Of a DNA stretch of 64,000 nucleotides, positions 20,489 through 29,578 are shown one piece after another. The stretch comes from Pseudoflavonifractor sp964504285 (GTDB lineage: Bacteria > Bacillota > Clostridia > Oscillospirales > Oscillospiraceae), in the NCBI GenBank assembly GCA_964504285.1, contig CAZDDZ010000001.1, positions 1-64,000 of the forward strand, read 5' to 3'. The notes under the pieces are model-generated. The model saw only the letters and a list, made by a program, of their open reading frames with translations. It was not told the DNA's origin and made no database searches. The translations under genes were made by a program, and so were the position numbers. Each line of letters begins with the position of its first letter. Position 1 is the first letter of the stretch.

Positions 20489-20863
20489 TCAGCTCAATTG
20501 TTTGGAAAGACACCGCAGCAGCACATCGGCGATCTGCGCCTCTGTTATCGGAGTGCACAAAAACGCATTTGCCCGCAGACGGTAGCTCTCCAGCGCAAAG
20601 ACTTCATCGTTGGAGATCCAGACCAGCGGTACTGCCGCATCCTGCGCCCGCACACCCAGCGCGGTCTCCATTCCCAGCGCCCCGGGCATGGCCACCACCA
20701 CCGCGTCGTAGTCCCCACGCCGGATGCGGTAAAGGAGGTCCTCCCGCCGGTCAAAAGTCTCCCACAGCACGCGCCCACGTGTCCGACGGCCGAATTCCTC
20801 CGAGCCTCTCTGCAAAATATCCTGTGAATCCTCTCCGGACAGACACAGACAGCGATACTGCAT
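20489..20863 (-). CDS. pseudo-receiver (CheY-like) protein lacking phospho-Asp
   Basis: A protein of about 124 residues with the alternating beta/alpha pattern of a response-regulator receiver and no output domain. At the position where receivers carry the phosphorylated Asp (YDxxxxD-xMPG) it reads YDAVVVAMPG, with Ala instead of Asp. The conserved Lys before Pro (TKP) is replaced by Thr (CTPI). It is therefore unlikely to be phosphorylated normally. I chose the ATG at 20863 because GAGGTG at 20873-20878 lies 9 nt upstream; ATG at 20869 or GTG at 20875 are alternatives. It precedes the giant SLH gene by 55 bp on the same strand and diverges from the LytTR regulator, so it may be an accessory regulator of the surface operon. 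Confidence 0.68.
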   Translation of the reverse strand: MQYRCLCLSGEDSQDILQRGSEEFGRRTRGRVLWETFDRREDLLYRIRRGDYDAVVVAMPGALGMETALGVRAQDAAVPLVWISNDEVFALESYRLRANAFLCTPITEAQIADVLLRCLSKQLS

Positions 20864-20972
20864 ATTCATCGTCACCTCACTTTTCCGTTGTAATTCTCAA
20901 GTAGAAAATATCACAGTGGAGGAGAAAAACAATAAGGGCATGGTGAAAGACGTTTTTTTGCCGTGAACGTCA

Positions 20973-21000
20973 TGGACAAATGGAAAAAATATGATAAAAT
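20973..21000 (+). promoter_or_regulatory. probable sigma-A promoter of the LytTR operon
   Basis: TGGACA at 20973-20978, a 16-bp spacer, and TAAAAT at 20995-21000, each five of six to consensus. The start would fall near 21007, just ahead of the GGAGGAGGG at 21012-21020. This argues against any translation start upstream of 21029. Confidence 0.5.
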
Positions 21001-21028
21001 ACAGGAGAGTTGGAGGAGGGGAACGCTG

Positions 21029-21757
21029 ATGCGGGTTGCCATTGTGGATGATCGGGCAGAGGATCGGGCAGAGCTGCTAGAGCTGCTGCTACGCTACTGT
21101 GCAGAGAGCTCACTTATGATGGAATATGCCGGATTCTCCTCTGCGGAGGCCCTGATGGATCGCTTTCTCCCCGGCCAATATGACCTGCTATTTTTGGACA
21201 TCTATATGGATAAGGTCACAGGCATGGAGGCCGCCCGCCAAATCTCCCGTATGGACCCCGCCTGCCGCATGATTTTCTCCACCACCAGCCATACTCATGC
21301 GGTGGAGAGCTACGAGGTGCACGCCGCCTATTACCTGACAAAGCCGCTGGACTACGCGAGACTTTGCTCCGCAATGGACACCGCCTGCGCCGAGCTTCTG
21401 CGTGACAGCCGCTGTGTGCGCCTCCATACGTCTGGTGTTCCGGTGGAGGTGCCGCTTGGAAGGATTTTCTTTGTGGATTGCACTGCCGAGCGCACCCACC
21501 TGCATTTGGGTGACCGGGTGCTCACGGTGGACGAGCGAGTCTCCGCTGTCTTTGCCGCACTTGCCGAGGACGACCGCTTTTTAAACTGCAACCGCAATGT
21601 TTTTGTCAATATGGATCAAATTGTGAAGGCCCAGGAGGGGGATTTTCAGCTCAAAAACGGTCAGCGCGTTCCCATAAGGCAGCGGGAGCGAAACGCCGAG
21701 AAGAAGAAATTTTTGCAATATACGCTCCGATCGCTGAAAAAGGAGGACGGGTCATGA
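21029..21757 (+). CDS. LytTR-family response regulator
   Basis: A 242-residue response regulator. The N-terminal receiver spans about 1-120, with acidic pocket DD at 7-8, phospho-acceptor Asp57 (LFLDIYM) and Lys105 (LTKPLD). The C-terminal LytTR DNA-binding domain spans about 140-240 and includes the family-typical FLNCNRNVFVNM segment. The ATG at 21029 is preceded by GGAGGAGGG; the frame is open further upstream, but that would start before the likely promoter. The stop overlaps the next start in an ATGA, and a GHKL kinase follows, so the three genes encode one signalling unit. Its likely targets are its own operon and the divergent surface-protein operon, by inference. Confidence 0.9.
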   Translation: MRVAIVDDRAEDRAELLELLLRYCAESSLMMEYAGFSSAEALMDRFLPGQYDLLFLDIYMDKVTGMEAARQISRMDPACRMIFSTTSHTHAVESYEVHAAYYLTKPLDYARLCSAMDTACAELLRDSRCVRLHTSGVPVEVPLGRIFFVDCTAERTHLHLGDRVLTVDERVSAVFAALAEDDRFLNCNRNVFVNMDQIVKAQEGDFQLKNGQRVPIRQRERNAEKKKFLQYTLRSLKKEDGS

Positions 21758-23775
21758 AGCGCTTTTTAGCCGGTATACTTGTGCTCATCCTGTTGCTGGG
21801 ACAGCCGTCTTACGCACTGATAATGCTCCCGCCGCCTGACGGGGAGATCAGTGGCGAGGGGGATACTTCCGACCCGGTGCTGATTTTGAATCTGTACCCG
21901 GGAACGGAATTTCAGACCGATTTTCCTCTGCTGACGATTGAGCCGGGAGCCTCGTGGGACACGCTGGAGCTGCCCGCTGAGCTTGAATGCGCCACCGACA
22001 CGCCAAATGTATACGGTTACCGGCGGTACTGGTGCCCTGTGGTATGGACGCTGCCGGAGGAGGGGGCATCCACCGAGCCGGGGCGTGTTACCATCACAGG
22101 CACTCTCACGCCCGGAAAGGGTTATGAATTGGGCGAGGGGGTTTCTCCGCAAGTTACTATCTCTGCGGTTGTAGCCGGTGAGCCCGCCGACGGGCCGGAG
22201 ACCCTTGTCCGCGCGGATGCGAACCTGCCTGCAATGAGTTCCATTCCGCTTAATGTAGACGCGGAAGAGTATCTCTCACAGCTTGATGTCCCAAGTGCGC
22301 GCTGCTTTACCAAGGTGACCGGGGAGTATTTCTTCTGCCCGATTAATTGGGACTACGGCGCTGTCAATATTCATGAGCCGGGTATCTACACGGCTTCCGG
22401 TGTGCCGGTGCTGCCTGCGGGCTTTGCGCTGCCTGTGGATTTTCAGCCCTTTGCCCGCAAGCTGTGCGTCATGCCCGGTGACCGGGTGGATCTGTCCGCC
22501 GCCGTCTTTGAGACGGACGACAATTCCATTCATTGCAGCTGGTTTTTCCCCATTCCGGAAAGCGCCGCCGTTCGGGGGGAATACGCCGTGGGACAGGGGC
22601 CTTGGCAGGAGGATGTGGCCGGGACTTATCTTAACTACAACCGCATATTGGGGGACTCGCTCCTCATCTATTTGGAGCCGCTGGAGCTGTCCACCGACTA
22701 CTATTTTCGCCTGGTTTACAATTTGGGTAGCGGGGAAGAGAGCTCCAACACCCTACATATTAACTTGGAAAACAAGGATTTCCTCCAGCCGGAAGCCCCT
22801 CCCCCCGACTTTGACATCGGCGGAGATCGGGATGGTGGTGATTGGGGCGGTGGCAGTTTGCCTGATATTCAGCAGCCCATGCCGCCGACTGACAGTTGGT
22901 CGCCACCTGCAGCAAAACCAAATCCTCCGCTTGAGATTGTAACGGAGACCTCCACCGCTTTGTCCGGTCTGCGCCTGCGGAAGCTGGCACAGACCGGTGC
23001 AACCGTGCTTTTTTCAAAGCAAGGGGTAGCGGCGGAGCTGTCCTCCGAATTTCTGCTGAGTCTGGAGCTGGCAGACGACCGTCTGCTTCAGGTGACGCTG
23101 GAGCGGCCCGTTCCGGAGTCCTTCCGACTGCATATCCTCGCCGATGGGGAGACGCTAACCGATCTACCGGAGACGCAGGTGCGTCTGCCGTGGGAGGGGG
23201 AGCCTGATGCTTTGGCCTGCCTGGACGCGTCGGAGACTGTCGTGTCTGATGCTGTGTACGAGGCGGAAAGCCGTACCGTGATGTGCCTTGTCACCGGGAC
23301 AGGAGACTATACTTTGCAGGCTAAGGCGGCAAAAACGGAGGAAAACGCTACGGTTGAGCTCCTGGAGGAGAATGCCCCCGCGGCGGGGCCGGAGCTTGTA
23401 TTTACCGCTCCAGAGCTGCCGGAAGTGCCCATTGAAGAACCGGTGATGCTAATAGAACAGCCTCAGGAGGAACGGCACCAGACAAAGCCGCACCTGGCAG
23501 AGCCGGCGCCTATTCCTGCGGTCGTGCCCGCCGTGTCGGCTCCCGCTGCCAAGCCCGAAGCTGTTCCAGATGTAGAGATGCCCGTCATTCAGCCCGCCGA
23601 TGCGTCGGCGGCTATTAAAACAAAGCCAATTTCTCCGCCTCAGGTGCTCCCAGCGCCGGAGAAGGTGCAATGCGCACCCTTAGGGGGGATCCCCGCTGTT
23701 TTGACACTTGCCGCCGCGCTGACAGCCTTGGCCACCGGGGTCGTTTGGGTGCTGAGGAAGCGCTATGAAGTATAA
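21754..23775 (+). CDS. membrane-anchored surface protein within a signalling operon
   Basis: A 673-residue exported protein with no family I can name. It has a signal peptide (1 to about 22, GQPSYA), beta-rich modules to about 340, a Gly/Pro-rich linker near 345-390 (DGGDWGGGS then PMPPTDSW), a further beta domain to about 525, a Pro/Ala/Glu-rich wall-spanning stretch at about 535-640, and a C-terminal membrane helix near 643-667 ending in RKRYEV. The tail resembles a sortase substrate, but no LPXTG motif is present. Translation is coupled to the regulator (ATGA) and overlaps the kinase start by 11 bp. The fixed position between regulator and kinase suggests an extracellular sensing or presenting partner of the kinase. 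Confidence 0.8.
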   Translation: MKRFLAGILVLILLLGQPSYALIMLPPPDGEISGEGDTSDPVLILNLYPGTEFQTDFPLLTIEPGASWDTLELPAELECATDTPNVYGYRRYWCPVVWTLPEEGASTEPGRVTITGTLTPGKGYELGEGVSPQVTISAVVAGEPADGPETLVRADANLPAMSSIPLNVDAEEYLSQLDVPSARCFTKVTGEYFFCPINWDYGAVNIHEPGIYTASGVPVLPAGFALPVDFQPFARKLCVMPGDRVDLSAAVFETDDNSIHCSWFFPIPESAAVRGEYAVGQGPWQEDVAGTYLNYNRILGDSLLIYLEPLELSTDYYFRLVYNLGSGEESSNTLHINLENKDFLQPEAPPPDFDIGGDRDGGDWGGGSLPDIQQPMPPTDSWSPPAAKPNPPLEIVTETSTALSGLRLRKLAQTGATVLFSKQGVAAELSSEFLLSLELADDRLLQVTLERPVPESFRLHILADGETLTDLPETQVRLPWEGEPDALACLDASETVVSDAVYEAESRTVMCLVTGTGDYTLQAKAAKTEENATVELLEENAPAAGPELVFTAPELPEVPIEEPVMLIEQPQEERHQTKPHLAEPAPIPAVVPAVSAPAAKPEAVPDVEMPVIQPADASAAIKTKPISPPQVLPAPEKVQCAPLGGIPAVLTLAAALTALATGVVWVLRKRYEV

Positions 23776-25636
23776 GAAATTACTGCTGGCCGCTCTAATC
23801 ACGGGACTGCTTACGACGGTGCTGTGCCTGATGCTCTACCAGCGGGATAACAAGTATACCGTATCAGGCCCGCAGCCCATTAGTGGTATCCTCTACCTGA
23901 CGGAGGAGGATATGCGCGCAAATCCCGTGTGCTATCCCGGCCGCCAATGGGAATTTTATCCCGGTGTCCTGCTTACGCCGGAGGGAGCGGCCTCTTATGG
24001 TGGGTATCGGCTTTACACGGATGTGGGAGGGAGAGAGCAGATGGGGCGGGGCAGCGGCTCCTATCGGCTGACACTGCTGCTGCCGCCTGACGAGCAGAGC
24101 TACGCGCTGGAGCTGCCCGAGGTATTCTCAAGCTGTCGGTTGTATATAAACGGCGTCTTGACCCTTGCACTCGGAAATCCTGATTTGGAGAACTACGCCG
24201 ATACCACAGCCAGCCGCACGGTGGTTTTTCGCGCAGGCGGGCAGGCGGAGCTTCTGCTGGCGGTCAGTGATCTGTCCGGCGTATACAGCGGCATGACCTA
24301 TCCCCCTGCCTTTGGTTTGGCGGACGCGGTGATTGGTGCGCGGGAGGTCCGGCTGCTCCTCCACGGGGCCGGAGTTTTGCTGGCGCTATTAGGTGTGGCC
24401 ATGGCTGTCGGCTTCACCTGGCGCGGCAGTCGGACACGGGGCATCCTTTTCCTGCTATGCTGCCTGTGCTTTGCCATAATCACCGGCTATCCCTTGATTC
24501 ACGGACTGGTTGCTCTGCCCTACCAGCCATGGCATACCTTAGAGGCGGCGGGGCTTTACGGTCTGCTCCTCCTTGCGCTGCTGCTCTCCTGCAATCTGTA
24601 TGGTCTTGGCTGGAGAGCGGGCGTACTTATCAGTGCACCCTGTGCCGTGGGATTACTATTGGCGGTGGTGCGCACAGCGGGGGCTGCCGCTCTGCCGGTC
24701 TGGGCGGGTGCGGTGTTTTCGGCGCTTTCGCTGCTGCTCAAGCTGTACACTGCAGTGTGTTTGGCGGCACTCTCTCTGTGGGCGGCAAAGCGGGGACGAA
24801 GGTTTTCCGGGCTGCTCCTCAGCGGCGTGACGGCGCTGTCGGTGACACTGGTGTTTGACCGGCTGTTTCCGCAGTATGAGCCCATCTATGGCGGCTGGTT
24901 TGAGGAGGTGGGCGGCGCTGTGCTGATATTGGCGCTGGCTGCCGCTATTTGGCTGGATGCCATGGAAGCCTATCACTTTCGCCTGACTTACGTAGAGGAG
25001 CTTCAGCAGATGGAGGGAAGGCTTGCCCGTCAGAAGGAGCACTACCACCAAATTTCGGAGCAGGTGATGCTGGCGCGCCAGTCTGCTCACGATTTGCGCC
25101 ACCATATGCGCGTCCTGCGGGAAATGACCGAGCGGGGCAGCACCGAGCAAGTCATTCAATATTTGGATTCCTATGAACCGCATCTCCGCGAGCGGGAAAT
25201 CACCGTTTATTCCGATCACCTTGCCGCTGACGCGGTGCTGCGATATTATGTCTCCGCGGCAAAGGAGGCGGGGGCGGGCTGCGATGTACGCTTTGCCGTC
25301 CCGCCGGATCTGCCGTTCCCGGATGACGAGCTCTGTGTGCTGCTGGGCAATCTGCTTGAAAATGCGGTGGAGGCCATAAGACGGCAAAAAGAGGGGCGGC
25401 GGCGGCTCTATTTGCGGGGAGACAGCTCGAACGGACGTCTGCGGCTAACTATGGAAAACAGCTTTGACGGTGAAATCCTCATGCAGCACGGACAATATCG
25501 CTCTACGAAGAGCGGCGGCATGGGACTTGGACTGCGTTCCGTGCGTACGCTGGCGGAAAAGTATGGGGGGCTGTCGGATTTTACTGCCGACAGATTTGTA
25601 TTTCATTCGTCCGTAATGATTCCCTTGGAGCCGTGA
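23765..25636 (+). CDS. 7TM sensor histidine kinase, GHKL type
   Basis: A 623-residue membrane kinase. An N-terminal helix (5-25) is followed by an extracellular beta-sandwich at about 35-190, roughly seven helices at 196-397 (7TMR-DISM-like layout), a coiled coil at 405-435, phospho-acceptor His442 (SAHDLRHHMR), and a GHKL ATPase with the N box around Asn533 (GNLLENAVEAI) and the G box GGMGLGLRSV at 584-593. It is the cognate kinase for the LytTR regulator encoded at the start of the same operon. The start overlaps the 673-residue surface protein, implying tight stoichiometric coupling. An intrinsic terminator follows. The ligand is unknown; the extracellular domain resembles carbohydrate-binding folds seen in other kinases of this type. 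Confidence 0.88.
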   Translation: MKYKKLLLAALITGLLTTVLCLMLYQRDNKYTVSGPQPISGILYLTEEDMRANPVCYPGRQWEFYPGVLLTPEGAASYGGYRLYTDVGGREQMGRGSGSYRLTLLLPPDEQSYALELPEVFSSCRLYINGVLTLALGNPDLENYADTTASRTVVFRAGGQAELLLAVSDLSGVYSGMTYPPAFGLADAVIGAREVRLLLHGAGVLLALLGVAMAVGFTWRGSRTRGILFLLCCLCFAIITGYPLIHGLVALPYQPWHTLEAAGLYGLLLLALLLSCNLYGLGWRAGVLISAPCAVGLLLAVVRTAGAAALPVWAGAVFSALSLLLKLYTAVCLAALSLWAAKRGRRFSGLLLSGVTALSVTLVFDRLFPQYEPIYGGWFEEVGGAVLILALAAAIWLDAMEAYHFRLTYVEELQQMEGRLARQKEHYHQISEQVMLARQSAHDLRHHMRVLREMTERGSTEQVIQYLDSYEPHLREREITVYSDHLAADAVLRYYVSAAKEAGAGCDVRFAVPPDLPFPDDELCVLLGNLLENAVEAIRRQKEGRRRLYLRGDSSNGRLRLTMENSFDGEILMQHGQYRSTKSGGMGLGLRSVRTLAEKYGGLSDFTADRFVFHSSVMIPLEP

Positions 25637-25702
25637 TAAGTGGTGCGGGGAATGAAACTGACGTAAATTTTATTTTGCTGGAATTGGGATAGACAAGCAC
25701 AT

Positions 25703-25746
25703 AAAAAGCTCCGCGTTTTGTTTTTGCAAAACGCGGAGCTTTTTGT
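25703..25746. terminator. bidirectional intrinsic terminator
   Basis: A 17-bp stem (25704-25720 pairing with 25727-25743, core AGCTCCGCG) with a six-base loop, A-rich on the left and T-rich on the right. It should end the plus-strand kinase operon and could also stop the convergent minus-strand regulator operon. Confidence 0.85.
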
Positions 25747-25894
25747 GTGCTTAGAGTAAGGATTACACCGGTGGGACTAAGGGAATGGACACCCATTGAC
25801 TCATGTTCTCCATAGAAGTCAAACAACGCCAGAGCGTTTCTGAAAAGTGGGGGTGACCGGAATTTTTGGTCAGAAGGACGGTCACCGGTCCTTT

Positions 25895-27355
25895 TCAGAA
25901 ACACGCTAAGGTACCCTCGCGGAATTCACTGGGGTAGAGCCCGGTATGCTTTTTAAAGACGCTGGAAAAGTGGCGGACACTGAAATAGCCGACCATAAGG
26001 GCTACATCTTTAATCATCACATCCCGCTTGGAAGCCAGAATACGTTTGGCATGATTCATTCGCACCTGGGTAAGGTAGGCGGAGAAGGTCTCCCCTGTAC
26101 TGTCGTGAAAAAGCTTGCTAAAGTAGTTGGGGGTAAGATCTAACTGCTCGCTAAGCTGAACGATACTGATATCTTCCATGTAGTGCTTTTCAACATAGGC
26201 GGTAGCGTAAGTAATTTTGTCGGGACGATCCTCCCGCCCGGTGAGAAACATATGATCCTTGCACCGAGCCAGCTCCCGCCATAGACCGGGCCAGTCAGAC
26301 CAGGTCAGGCGGCTGCCCAGACAGAGACCAAGTCTTTGAATATATCCCGCTGTATGAATCTCCTTTAAGGCGGTGGCAGGTGTGGCACGCATTAGATTGA
26401 GTGCCCGAATGTAGCGCGCCTCATCCCGCGCTCCGAAAGCTGTTACCAGTCCGCCAGTTGCGATTAAAAAATCCTGCGCAGGAGTGGAGAGTGTCAGCTC
26501 AGAAAGCAGGGGCGCGTAGAGCGGATTTACAGCGAAGTGAAGATAACTCTGGTCATCCACAGCCTTAAGTTCCTTATAAATATGCCAGAGATCTTTCCCC
26601 TCCGCACAGAGGCAAGTGGCGGAACACTCAAAATCCGACAGTGTGCGGCAGAGCTTCGCCAGCGCCGACTGGAGCTCCGGGCGCTCCTCGGGCTGGCAAA
26701 AGAGAATCAGCTGCAAATTTGTGCCTCTGGATTCCCGCAGGGCAAAGGATTGCTTGCGACCCAGACAGGCATGGCCAAAGTGGTGCAATTCCTCGGTAAG
26801 TCGCTGATAAGCCGCAGCATAGCGGGCGCTGTTGGATGCGGCATCCAGTGAAAAAGCGGCGCCCAGGTAGAGCCCACGCTGCTCCGCACACGGATTAGGC
26901 TGCGGGCAGAAGCCAATTTCATCCCAAAGCTGAAAGGCAAGCAGTACCTGGGATAGATAGCTCGCATTGCGGCTCTTGCGACTATGCAGGAGCCGCTCTT
27001 TCATGCGCCCCATCAGTTCGGTAAGCTGCTCTGCGTCAATGGGCTTTAAAATGTAGTCGGAAATTTGAAGCTCAATCCCCCGCTTCGCGTAGGAAAAATC
27101 CGAGTGTCCGGTCAGCACCACGAACTGTGTGTCATTGGCGGATTGCTTACACTGGGCGATGGCGGAGAGGCCATCCAGCTGTGGCATACTAATATCCACA
27201 AAAGCAATGTCCGGCTGGAGGCGGCGGCACTGTTCCACCAGCATCTTGCCGTTAGTAGCCTCATAAATGAGGAGCTGTTCCGCGTCCAGATCGCAGAGCA
27301 TACTTTTGAGAGAATAGCGTACCAGCCGGTCGTCGTCAGCAATAAGAACAATCAT
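25895..27355 (-). CDS. YesN-type AraC-family response regulator
   Basis: A 486-residue regulator. The receiver domain (1 to about 120) has ADDD at 6-9, phospho-acceptor Asp54 (FVDISMP) and Lys104 (ILKPID). A central region of about 250 residues has no named domain. The C-terminal AraC/XylS double helix-turn-helix lies at about 385-480, including NYFSKLFHDSTGETF and the second-helix family signature GYFSVRHFSSVFKKHTG. An AAGGAG precedes the ATG. It lies downstream of a stand-alone receiver and a YesM-like kinase on the same strand and diverges from a sugar ABC operon, the usual arrangement for control of oligosaccharide uptake. A direct repeat at 29579-29615 is its likely binding site. Confidence 0.9.
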   Translation of the reverse strand: MIVLIADDDRLVRYSLKSMLCDLDAEQLLIYEATNGKMLVEQCRRLQPDIAFVDISMPQLDGLSAIAQCKQSANDTQFVVLTGHSDFSYAKRGIELQISDYILKPIDAEQLTELMGRMKERLLHSRKSRNASYLSQVLLAFQLWDEIGFCPQPNPCAEQRGLYLGAAFSLDAASNSARYAAAYQRLTEELHHFGHACLGRKQSFALRESRGTNLQLILFCQPEERPELQSALAKLCRTLSDFECSATCLCAEGKDLWHIYKELKAVDDQSYLHFAVNPLYAPLLSELTLSTPAQDFLIATGGLVTAFGARDEARYIRALNLMRATPATALKEIHTAGYIQRLGLCLGSRLTWSDWPGLWRELARCKDHMFLTGREDRPDKITYATAYVEKHYMEDISIVQLSEQLDLTPNYFSKLFHDSTGETFSAYLTQVRMNHAKRILASKRDVMIKDVALMVGYFSVRHFSSVFKKHTGLYPSEFREGTLACF

Positions 27356-27397
27356 AAGAAAGCCGGCTCCTTTTCTTCCTAATAAAAAATTATTTGG

Positions 27398-27760
27398 TCA
27401 GGTTAGTCTGGCGGCAATGGGATAAAAATCTGCCAGGCTGGCCGGCTTGGAGAGGGTGTGCTCGATATGAGCCGCCCGGATTTCCTCGGCCTGCTCAGTA
27501 AGATCGTACCCGCTTAAGAGCACCCAAAGCGTTTGTGGGTATAGGGGCTGGATGCTGCGAATAAATTCTAGACCGCTGCATAGGGGCATCTTGTAGTCCA
27601 CGACACAGAGCGCCGGCGGGACGTTTTGAGAGAGGTACTCCCGAGCTTGCTGCGCATTGGCGGCATGGTGGTATACGCAGCCTTCAGGCAAAAGCTCAGA
27701 GAGCATGCTTTGGGTGCAAAGCCGGGCCAGCCGTTCATCGTCTACTAATAAAATATCCAT
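27398..27760 (-). CDS. stand-alone response-regulator receiver protein
   Basis: A 120-residue single-domain receiver with intact catalytic residues: Asp7-Asp8, phospho-acceptor Asp55 (CVVDYKMP), Ser83 (LLSGYD) and Lys105 (SKPASL). There is no output domain. It starts 6 bp after the YesM-like kinase stop, with AAGTGAG as ribosome site, and ends about 40 bp before the AraC regulator, so it is part of the same three-gene unit. It could act as a phosphate sink or intermediate between the kinase and the YesN-like regulator, or signal elsewhere; the sequence does not decide. Confidence 0.88.
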   Translation of the reverse strand: MDILLVDDERLARLCTQSMLSELLPEGCVYHHAANAQQAREYLSQNVPPALCVVDYKMPLCSGLEFIRSIQPLYPQTLWVLLSGYDLTEQAEEIRAAHIEHTLSKPASLADFYPIAARLT

Positions 27761-27766
27761 ATAAGC

Positions 27767-29509
27767 TCACTTCTTTTCTTTACCGAGAGGCAGGATAAGG
27801 CGTACGGTGGTACCCCGACCGGGTGCGCTGGTCAGGTCATACCGAGAGGTACTGCTAAAATAGGACAGCCGCTGCATCACATTCTTTAACCCTACTCGGG
27901 GCGCGTGTTCGATCTGCACCGGGTCGAAGCCTATGCCGGTGTCCGCGATTTCCAGTACCAGACAGCGCTCCGGCGACTCTGCCCAAAAGGAGCGGAGGGT
28001 AATCTGAATGGGCTGGTCGTCTTCCTCCATGCCGTGGACAATGCAGTTTTCCACAATGGGCTGCACCACCAGCTTTGGAATAGGCACATTGGCGGTTTCA
28101 GGAGATACGTCAATGGCGTATGTAATCCTGTCCTCAAAGCGCAGCTTTTGCAGCTCCAGATACCGGGTGGCAAAGTCGTACTCCGCCGCTACGGTGGTAA
28201 CGTCGCTGCTGCTGCAAATATAGCGAAAGAGCTTGGTGAGCTGAATGATGCTGCGCTCCAGCAGGGCCTTTTCTCCCAGCCGGTTAAGGGCAATGAAGCC
28301 GTTGAGGGTATTATAGAGAAAGTGGGGATTGATTTGGCTCTGAAGCGCCAGATACTCCGCTTTACTTTGACTGACCCTGGCCTCATATTCCGTGCGGAGG
28401 AGGCTGCCAATTTTTGCTCCGGTGTTGTTAAGCGCATCGGCGATAGGGGCAAGTTCCTGGTCGCTGCGAACAGTACAGCGGTAGCTAAGATTACCCCGCT
28501 GTAATTCACGGATAGCGTGGAGGATAGACTCGATAGAGGTGACCATACCTTTGGACTGTACCCGATACAGCAGCAGTGCCGCAAGGAAGGCCAGGGTGGT
28601 AACTAGGAATACCAGGGCGGTAGAGCCTGTGCCGGAGAGGCGAACGTCGTTCCGGCAGGAGAGGTGAATCAGCTTCCAACCGGTAAGGCCAACGGATTTT
28701 CGCTGAATATCGTAGCGCTGACCGTCTGCCACAGCCTTGGTCTCACTGAGTCCGGCCTCCAGCAGTGCTGGGGGAACAGGGCAGGAGGAATAGAGCACTT
28801 GGTCATGGCTGTCGATAAGAAGCAGATAGGAGCGGGGGGTAAGATTCAGAGCGGAAATGGAGTCTACCATCGGAGCAAGAGAGATGTCGATACGCAGCAC
28901 GCCAAGCTCCTTTTGAGAGTCGTAGTCCCGGATTGTGCGCAGGAGCGAAACGGTATCCGGGTCGTCCCCCTCTAAATGAAGATAGGCGGGCTTGGTGCCA
29001 TAGGGTTTCGTAAGCTGATAAAGTGCCATTACATCGCGTTCCGGAATACGGTTCTGCCGAAGTCCTGCGGTATTGCGCCGGACAGAGAAACTGTTTTCCA
29101 ATCCCTCGCCAAAGGGGTAAAACGAGATGGCCTGAATTTTTTGCCGGGCGCTGTGAAGCATTTTGGTAAACAGCATGGTATAGTCTGATTCAAGCTCGTT
29201 AATCCGAAGGTAGGCCGGGGGCGTTACTCCGGGATTTAAGTAGCCGCCCTTCATGTAGATCATGGTGGCAAGCATGTCCCGATAAAGGTAGGGCGTAAAG
29301 GAAATCTGCTCCAAATCCGCAAGACCGCTCTCTACACTTTCTACGGTAGCCGACATGGTGCCGTCAAAAACCTTTAGCGCGTTTCGGGTAGACTGTACAT
29401 TATAATAAAAGGAGAGGATTAAAAAAATTGCTAAAATGGGTAGTACCGCACTGATGAGGAAATAGCGCAGGTAGGTACGCCCAAAGCTCTGCCCCATCTG
29501 TTTCCACAT
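27767..29509 (-). CDS. YesM-like sensor histidine kinase
   Basis: A 580-residue membrane kinase: a first membrane helix at about 15-38, an extracellular dCache-like sensor at about 40-290, a second helix near 296-315, HAMP at about 318-370, a His_kinase domain with His396 (QINPHFLYN), and a HATPase domain with GIGFDP and GLKNVMQRL. The frame stays open to 29569, but I start at 29509 because AGGAGG lies 6 nt upstream and a promoter -10 box (29546-29551) falls inside the longer frame. It is first in an operon with a receiver and a YesN-like regulator and diverges from a sugar-binding lipoprotein gene, so it probably senses the imported oligosaccharide or its binding protein. Confidence 0.9.
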   Translation of the reverse strand: MWKQMGQSFGRTYLRYFLISAVLPILAIFLILSFYYNVQSTRNALKVFDGTMSATVESVESGLADLEQISFTPYLYRDMLATMIYMKGGYLNPGVTPPAYLRINELESDYTMLFTKMLHSARQKIQAISFYPFGEGLENSFSVRRNTAGLRQNRIPERDVMALYQLTKPYGTKPAYLHLEGDDPDTVSLLRTIRDYDSQKELGVLRIDISLAPMVDSISALNLTPRSYLLLIDSHDQVLYSSCPVPPALLEAGLSETKAVADGQRYDIQRKSVGLTGWKLIHLSCRNDVRLSGTGSTALVFLVTTLAFLAALLLYRVQSKGMVTSIESILHAIRELQRGNLSYRCTVRSDQELAPIADALNNTGAKIGSLLRTEYEARVSQSKAEYLALQSQINPHFLYNTLNGFIALNRLGEKALLERSIIQLTKLFRYICSSSDVTTVAAEYDFATRYLELQKLRFEDRITYAIDVSPETANVPIPKLVVQPIVENCIVHGMEEDDQPIQITLRSFWAESPERCLVLEIADTGIGFDPVQIEHAPRVGLKNVMQRLSYFSSTSRYDLTSAPGRGTTVRLILPLGKEKK

Positions 29510-29545
29510 ATTCATCCTCCTCTTGCATGTCTCTCTTGTGCAGTT

Positions 29546-29574
29546 ATTATAACAAAAGTCCCTCCTCAAAGAAA
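29546..29574 (-). promoter_or_regulatory. promoter of the kinase/regulator operon
   Basis: On the minus strand, an extended -10 TGTTATAAT (complement of 29546-29554) with TTTCTT 17 bp upstream (29569-29574). Transcription would begin near 29539, about 30 nt before the chosen kinase start codon. Confidence 0.55.
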
Positions 29575-29578
29575 GCGT

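Noticed and set aside
29510..29569. Longer N-terminus for the YesM-like kinase
   Set aside because: The extension contains the -10 promoter element and precedes the ribosome site; the start at 29509 fits both.
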